A program made the translations under genes and the position numbers. Of a DNA stretch of 16,927 bases, positions 13,424-16,927 are shown one piece after another. Source of the stretch: Vibrio tasmaniensis 1F-187 (lineage in GTDB: Bacteria; Pseudomonadota; Gammaproteobacteria; Enterobacterales; Vibrionaceae); contig NZ_AJZM02000179.1 of the NCBI RefSeq assembly GCF_000272405.2, positions 1 through 16,927 of the forward strand, read 5' to 3'. Within the stretch, counting starts at the first letter, position 1. Each line of letters starts with the position of its first letter. The notes under the pieces are model-generated. The model did not search any database. It worked only from the letters and a program-made list of their open reading frames with translations, and had not been told where the DNA came from.

Positions 13424-14161
13424 ATGGATCTCATTTTTAGTCCAACCTTCCCTGTTTTGGGTGCAATCTTCATTTTTGCCGCTATTGTTCGTGGCTTCTC
13501 AGGTTTCGGTTTCACCTTAGTGGCACTGCCATTAAGTGCGTTATTCGTGCCTGTAATCGAGCTGGTTCCCGTTTTCATGCTGATCGACCTGTTAGGCAAT
13601 ATCCAATTGCTGCCGAAGGTTAAACATCATGTGAATTGGCGCTGGGTTTCAAAGGTATTTGTCCCTTGTTTGGCCTTCACTCCGGTCGGCCTACTTCTGC
13701 TAAAATCCGTTAGCCAAGACACGATCATCTTGATCATCAGCGCCTTCATTTTTGCATCTGCACTTATGATCTACAAAGGGTTCCAGTACAAAAGAGAGCC
13801 TAGATTTGCTCCCTATATTCTAGGTAGCCTTGCTGGGGTAATGAACGGCGCAGCTTCAATGTCAGGGCCTCCGATTGGTACACACGCGTTGGCAAGCCCA
13901 GTTGCTCCGCATATAGCCAGAGCTGGCCTGATTGCGTTCTTTGTGTTGGCAGATTCCAGTGCGTTTGTATCGGCATCTATCGCAGGATTAGTCGACCGCG
14001 AGGTGGTCTGGCTTACTTTTGCACTGTTACCAAGCAGCATGTTTGGCGGTTATGTGGGTTCTAAACTATTCGAGAGATTTGGTGGAGCGAAATTTAAGCC
14101 AGTCACCATTGCGTTGCTGATCGTAATTGCGATATTCAGTGCAGGTCGAGTCATACTGTAA
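13424..14161 (+). CDS. TSUP (TauE/SafE) family membrane transporter
   Basis: The 245-residue protein has about seven to eight hydrophobic helices and two related halves, as in the TSUP family of anion exporters. These are linked in different bacteria to sulfite, sulfoacetate, taurine-derived and other organic anions. Family marks are the first-helix GFSGFGFTLVALPL and, in the second half, LAGVMNGAASMSGPPIGTHAL. The substrate cannot be inferred, and neighbours give no sulfur-metabolism context. The ATG at 13424 lacks a clear ribosome binding site, but the reading frame begins right before the first helix, so the start is reasonable. It lies on the same strand as ugp but is separated by a hairpin. 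It is convergent with the L,D-transpeptidase gene, and no strong terminator is seen between them. Confidence 0.87.
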   Translation: MDLIFSPTFPVLGAIFIFAAIVRGFSGFGFTLVALPLSALFVPVIELVPVFMLIDLLGNIQLLPKVKHHVNWRWVSKVFVPCLAFTPVGLLLLKSVSQDTIILIISAFIFASALMIYKGFQYKREPRFAPYILGSLAGVMNGAASMSGPPIGTHALASPVAPHIARAGLIAFFVLADSSAFVSASIAGLVDREVVWLTFALLPSSMFGGYVGSKLFERFGGAKFKPVTIALLIVIAIFSAGRVIL

Positions 14162-14249
14162 CTGACTTTAGCGGTTAATTACGGAAGTTGGTTTCACGAA
14201 TTGACTGCGCTAATTGCCTGCGCGAATAGATTCCGAAAGTGATTAAGAA

Positions 14250-14293
14250 AATTGGGTACCAATTACTACCATTCTATATGGATCGGGGTACCC
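14250..14293 (-). terminator. Weak hairpins at the L,D-transpeptidase gene end
   Basis: AATTGG-GTA-CCAATT (14250-14264) forms a 6-bp stem with a 3-base loop just past the stop codon. An alternative 7-bp pairing, GGGTACC (14254-14260) with GGTACCC (14287-14293), spans the stop. On the minus strand AATTTTCTT follows. This could be a weak terminator for the minus-strand gene. Confidence 0.35.
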
Positions 14294-15039
14294 ATTTTTA
14301 CGAGTTGGATGAACTCATCCATATCTTGATTGGTTAGTGCAATACAACCATCCGTCCAATCAAAGCTTTGAATAAAGCTCGGTGAACGGCGCTCACCATT
14401 TTTAATACCGTGGATCTTGATGTTCCCTCCAGGGTCGACATCATTTTCTTCAGCCCACTGCATATCCGAAGGTTGCGGGTAGCTGATATGCACCGAGCGG
14501 TGAAAATCCGATTCTTCCATCACATAATCGAGCTGGTATTCCCCTTCAGGTGTTCGGTTATCTCCTTCAAAACGTTTATGCCCTTTCGGTTGTTTCCCTA
14601 ACGCAATACGAAACTCTTGAATGACCTCATCACCCTTAAGTAGGTACATTCTACGCTTCGATTTATCAACTTTGACTAAAGTAACCACTTGCGACAGAGA
14701 GTCTGCCTCAGAAGAGGGACCGGTTAGAGTGTAAGACTGTTGAGAAGAGCTTTGAGGGGGACGTTTAGATGAACCTTGAGACAGCTGGGCAACTTGTTCG
14801 CCAGAGTTACTGCTAAGAACATCATCCACAATAATCACATGTTTGGAATTAGAGATCACTGAAGAGGTTGAGTTAGAGGAAGACGTTGAGACACGCTGAG
14901 AGTGAGCCGGTTTCGACTCGAATACAATGGTTTCGATTGCCGTCGCGTCAGAAATTATCTTTTCAACCACAACCTTTTCAGCTTGCACACTCGAAGCTAC
15001 AAACAGTAAACACAGTGATAAAGGCAAAAATAGACGCAC
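14266..15039 (-). CDS. Secreted L,D-transpeptidase (YkuD domain)
   Basis: The protein starts with a signal peptide (MRLFLPLSLCLLFVASSVQA, cleavage expected after residue 20). A low-complexity serine/glutamine-rich linker (about 45-115) follows, then a YkuD catalytic domain (about 118-257). Catalytic marks are FEGDNRTPEGEYQLDYV, VDPGGNIKIHGIKNG with His210, and DWTDGCIALTN with the nucleophile Cys232. Such periplasmic enzymes form 3-3 cross-links in peptidoglycan or attach or detach proteins from it; which of these applies cannot be read. The start is a GTG with AGGAG 8 bases upstream, and that site lies inside the end of the preceding acetyltransferase gene. Only two bases separate the two genes, implying an operon with coupled translation. 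Confidence 0.9.
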   Translation of the reverse strand: MRLFLPLSLCLLFVASSVQAEKVVVEKIISDATAIETIVFESKPAHSQRVSTSSSNSTSSVISNSKHVIIVDDVLSSNSGEQVAQLSQGSSKRPPQSSSQQSYTLTGPSSEADSLSQVVTLVKVDKSKRRMYLLKGDEVIQEFRIALGKQPKGHKRFEGDNRTPEGEYQLDYVMEESDFHRSVHISYPQPSDMQWAEENDVDPGGNIKIHGIKNGERRSPSFIQSFDWTDGCIALTNQDMDEFIQLVKMGTPIHIEW

Positions 15040-15041
15040 CT

Positions 15042-15524
15042 TTAGTTCTCCTCAAAGCGCATGGACATGGTTCGTGATTGAGTTTCCATGCCTAACGATT
15101 CATAGAAACCCTTAGCTTGCTGATTAAACTCCATCACTTCTAACCTAAGCTCAATAGCACCGCTCGCTTGCGCCCACTGATTAAACGACTTCATCAACGC
15201 TTTGCCGACGCCTTGGCTCTGAACCTGATCGTTTACCACAATCGTATTCACTCGTGCTATTTTGTGAGACTGAATGAAGCTTACCCCTTTATTCTGCGTT
15301 ACCTTCCCCACCAAGAAACCAACAACCTGTTGAGCGTCAACCGCAACTAAGAAAGTGCCAACCGGATCAAGCATCAATCCCAACCAATATTCTTCACTAT
15401 CAGCTAAGCCATGAGAAGCGGGAGCAAATACCATAGGGGCACCAAGATGATGTTGACGATTTATTTGCATAGAGAGCTCTAAGATCGAGCTAATATCAGT
15501 TACCTTAGCGTTCCGGATTTGCAT
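15042..15524 (-). CDS. GNAT-family N-acetyltransferase
   Basis: The 160-residue protein has the GNAT fold. Strand beta-4 with the acetyl-CoA motif reads RVNTIVVNDQVQSQGVGKAL: the Q/RxxGxG/A pyrophosphate loop is Gln102-Gly105-Gly107. The C-terminal block is LRLEVMEFNQQAKGFYESLGM, with Tyr141 as the usual general acid. The N-terminal half (SMQINRQHH...GLADSEEYW) should hold the acceptor site, but the acceptor is unknown. The ATG at 15524 has AAAAGG 7 bases upstream. It is the first gene of a two-gene unit with the L,D-transpeptidase, although the biochemical link between the two is not obvious. Confidence 0.88.
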   Translation of the reverse strand: MQIRNAKVTDISSILELSMQINRQHHLGAPMVFAPASHGLADSEEYWLGLMLDPVGTFLVAVDAQQVVGFLVGKVTQNKGVSFIQSHKIARVNTIVVNDQVQSQGVGKALMKSFNQWAQASGAIELRLEVMEFNQQAKGFYESLGMETQSRTMSMRFEEN

Positions 15525-15646
15525 ATCACTACCTTTTAAAATTCAATAACACCTTAGCAAAAATAGCTTAGCTGTGCACCGTCCTACTCTTTTAACAAAA
15601 CTTTCGAGCTAGAGCTTGATACCACTAATTACATGACACGATAACG

Positions 15647-15676
15647 AAGAACAGCTCCCAATTGGGAGCTGTTCTT
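15647..15676. terminator. Perfect 30-bp palindrome, probable bidirectional terminator
   Basis: AAGAACAGCTCCC (15647-15659) pairs with 15664-15676 around an AATT loop. It lies 60 bp past the stop of the glycosyltransferase gene, in the right place to end that minus-strand transcript. T runs on either side are short. It also isolates the acetyltransferase gene. Confidence 0.75.
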
Positions 15677-15735
15677 ATATCTAAATCTCGGTTCGTTCTA
15701 AACGAATGACGTAAAATCAATCAGATAAGAAACGA

Positions 15736-16512
15736 TTAAAAACCGTTAAACATTTTGGGTCTGCTTTTTTTGATTATTACGGTATAGGTCAAATTGAACA
15801 AACCATTCATAGCGACATCTCTAAACTTACTTAAGAATTTTAGAGTTTTAATACGGAGTGATTTTTTTGTTCTAGAAGACCGATTTCCAATGACTGAGCC
15901 ACCTTCTCCCCCGGTTAATCCTGCAGGAGATATTCCGTAAGTTGGTTGCTTATGAAGCCATACATTTCTAATAAATACATCTACTGGGTAGAGGAATCGT
16001 TCACTTTTTTCTATAAAAATTTTCGCCACATGCGGTGTGATCATATAGGCAGTGGTGCATAGTGGTGTTTTAATATGTCGCACTAGACTTTGTTCGTCAT
16101 CGAGATTTTCAACGACATAATTATACTCTCTCTTAGTCGAATAATTTTCCAATCTCATAAAACCACACTCTTCAATATGCTTACTGGCAAATTGAACCGT
16201 TTTTTCAAATACATCGACATCAACAACAACATCGTCTTCGAAGACAATAACTGGTTGATTTAACTGAATGCATCTTTCCCACGCTAAATAGTGACTACCA
16301 TAACACCCGATCTCACCAGGAACAGCGATCCTTCCATTTAGTGCATAAAAGGCGGTTTCATCATAGAAATCCATCAAAGGATGAGGTTTAGAGGACATAG
16401 CATCAACAGCACTCAACTTTTCAATATCTAGAGACTTAATATTTAAAAGTTGCTTTTGGCTGGATAAAAATCGTTCAGATTTACGTTCTAGCGCAATAAT
16501 AAGAGATTTCAC
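15736..16512 (-). CDS. Glycosyltransferase family 25 (lipopolysaccharide / surface polysaccharide)
   Basis: Family 25 enzymes transfer sugars, commonly galactose, during lipooligosaccharide synthesis. The 258-residue protein has the family blocks LIIALERKSERF (4-15), GEIGCYGSHYLAWERCIQ (66-83), VIVFEDD (88-94, the metal-binding acidic motif) and TTAYMITPHVAKIFI. No signal peptide is present, so it acts at the cytoplasmic membrane face, probably through its basic C-terminal tail. The start is a GTG at 16512 with only a weak AGGTG-type site. The coding sequence is visibly richer in A+T than the ugp or rim genes, as often seen for horizontally acquired surface-sugar genes. The adjoining putative insertion-sequence end supports a variable locus. 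Donor and acceptor sugars are unknown. Confidence 0.87.
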   Translation of the reverse strand: MKSLIIALERKSERFLSSQKQLLNIKSLDIEKLSAVDAMSSKPHPLMDFYDETAFYALNGRIAVPGEIGCYGSHYLAWERCIQLNQPVIVFEDDVVVDVDVFEKTVQFASKHIEECGFMRLENYSTKREYNYVVENLDDEQSLVRHIKTPLCTTAYMITPHVAKIFIEKSERFLYPVDVFIRNVWLHKQPTYGISPAGLTGGEGGSVIGNRSSRTKKSLRIKTLKFLSKFRDVAMNGLFNLTYTVIIKKSRPKMFNGF

Positions 16513-16905
16513 AGTAAAAAAACACCTATTGCTAATAATTTAACCCATAAGAAATTAATATAAATATCAACAAAAGTAACCCCCCTATTTCTCATAATTA
16601 GAACCAATCTAAAACAAATGTTGTTCATTATTCCAATTATGTTCAACTTCGTGACTCTGTAACGTAAATTGCTCCCAATCGATAACATTTATTGTCTTAA
16701 AATGTTATCAATTACTAAACAAAGTGATATTAAAACACCATAGGTTAATTGCGCGATTGCATATAAATACAATTGCACACCAATTCAGCTTGTATAATAT
16801 TTCTTAAGAATTGACGAGAGGATATAATCAATAGATCTTCATTCTTTGGGTATTGAGTCTTTTATATTAAACACTTCCAATAAACCACCAATTGAGAGAA
16901 TACAA
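16513..16905. other. AT-rich non-coding region upstream of the glycosyltransferase
   Basis: No gene is recognised. It contains an inverted repeat, GATAACATTT (16681-16690) with AAATGTTATC (16700-16709), and a rightward -10-like TATAAT at 16793-16798 without a well-spaced -35. The base composition is very AT-rich. The promoter of the minus-strand glycosyltransferase should lie here. The right part may be the truncated upstream region of whatever gene lay beyond before the insertion sequence arrived. Confidence 0.5.
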
Positions 16906-16927
16906 GGCTTTGTTGCGTAATTCAGTG
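16906..16927. mobile_element. Probable terminal inverted repeat of an IS5-family (IS903-like) element
   Basis: GGCTTTGTTGCGTAATTCAG (16906-16925) closely resembles the ends of IS903-group elements, which begin GGCTTTGTTG. The window stops 22 bases into it, so transposase and second end are not visible. If correct, the 9-bp target duplication would be AGAATACAA (16897-16905), to be found again after the far end. Confidence 0.6.

Noticed and set aside
1..16927. CRISPR arrays, tRNA or rRNA genes, integron attC sites, prophage genes
   Set aside because: No regularly spaced repeats, no cloverleaf-like or rRNA sequences and no phage-type gene cluster were seen on either strand.

Overview
The window looks like a chromosomal segment of a Vibrio, probably from the Splendidus or Harveyi side of the genus. 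That rests on base composition near 44% GC by eye, the gene set, and proteins close to Vibrionaceae and enterobacterial families I know. No search could be run, so species and family names come from recognition of motifs and sequence. No tRNA, rRNA or CRISPR array is visible.

Layout. (1) 1-639: a divergent pair, a small membrane protein cut by the left edge and a MarR-family repressor, with two identical 15-bp palindromes between them. (2) 751-3761, minus strand: a periplasm-facing or membrane-anchored metallo-beta-lactamase-fold hydrolase and an SgrR-type sugar-phosphate stress regulator. (3) 3762-4364: a long gap divergent from sgrR. It holds a 32-codon ORF with a good ribosome binding site, followed by a strong hairpin, in the layout of the Escherichia coli dual-function RNA SgrS/SgrT. 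It may be the local member of the Vibrio VcdRP-type dual-function RNAs. (4) 4365-5731: rimK (ribosomal protein S6 glutamate ligase) and a rimB-like retropepsin-fold protease. (5) 5807-6601, minus strand: a second metallo-beta-lactamase-fold hydrolase. (6) 6983-7585: a prolyl-hydroxylase-like 2-oxoglutarate/Fe(II) oxygenase. (7) 7861-13264: a complete glycerol-3-phosphate / glycerophosphodiester uptake operon, ugpB-ugpA-ugpE-ugpC-ugpQ. (8) 13424-14161: a TSUP/TauE-type membrane exporter. (9) 14266-15524, minus strand: a GNAT acetyltransferase and an L,D-transpeptidase, almost touching. (10) 15736-16512, minus strand: a family 25 glycosyltransferase (lipopolysaccharide or surface sugar type). 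It is followed by an AT-rich region that ends in what looks like the terminal inverted repeat of an IS903-like insertion sequence.

How the parts fit. The ugp genes form a self-contained module: binding protein, two permeases, ATPase, and a cytoplasmic phosphodiesterase that frees glycerol-3-phosphate. sgrR and the small ORF/RNA look like a module limiting sugar-phosphate stress. rimK and the 2OG oxygenase both belong to families that modify the translation machinery. Each carries the same rare palindrome, TTGTCGnnnCGACAA, upstream, which suggests a shared regulator.

The two observations most worth following are the SgrS/SgrT-like locus at about 3880-4152 and the shared palindrome at 4212-4226 and 6897-6911.
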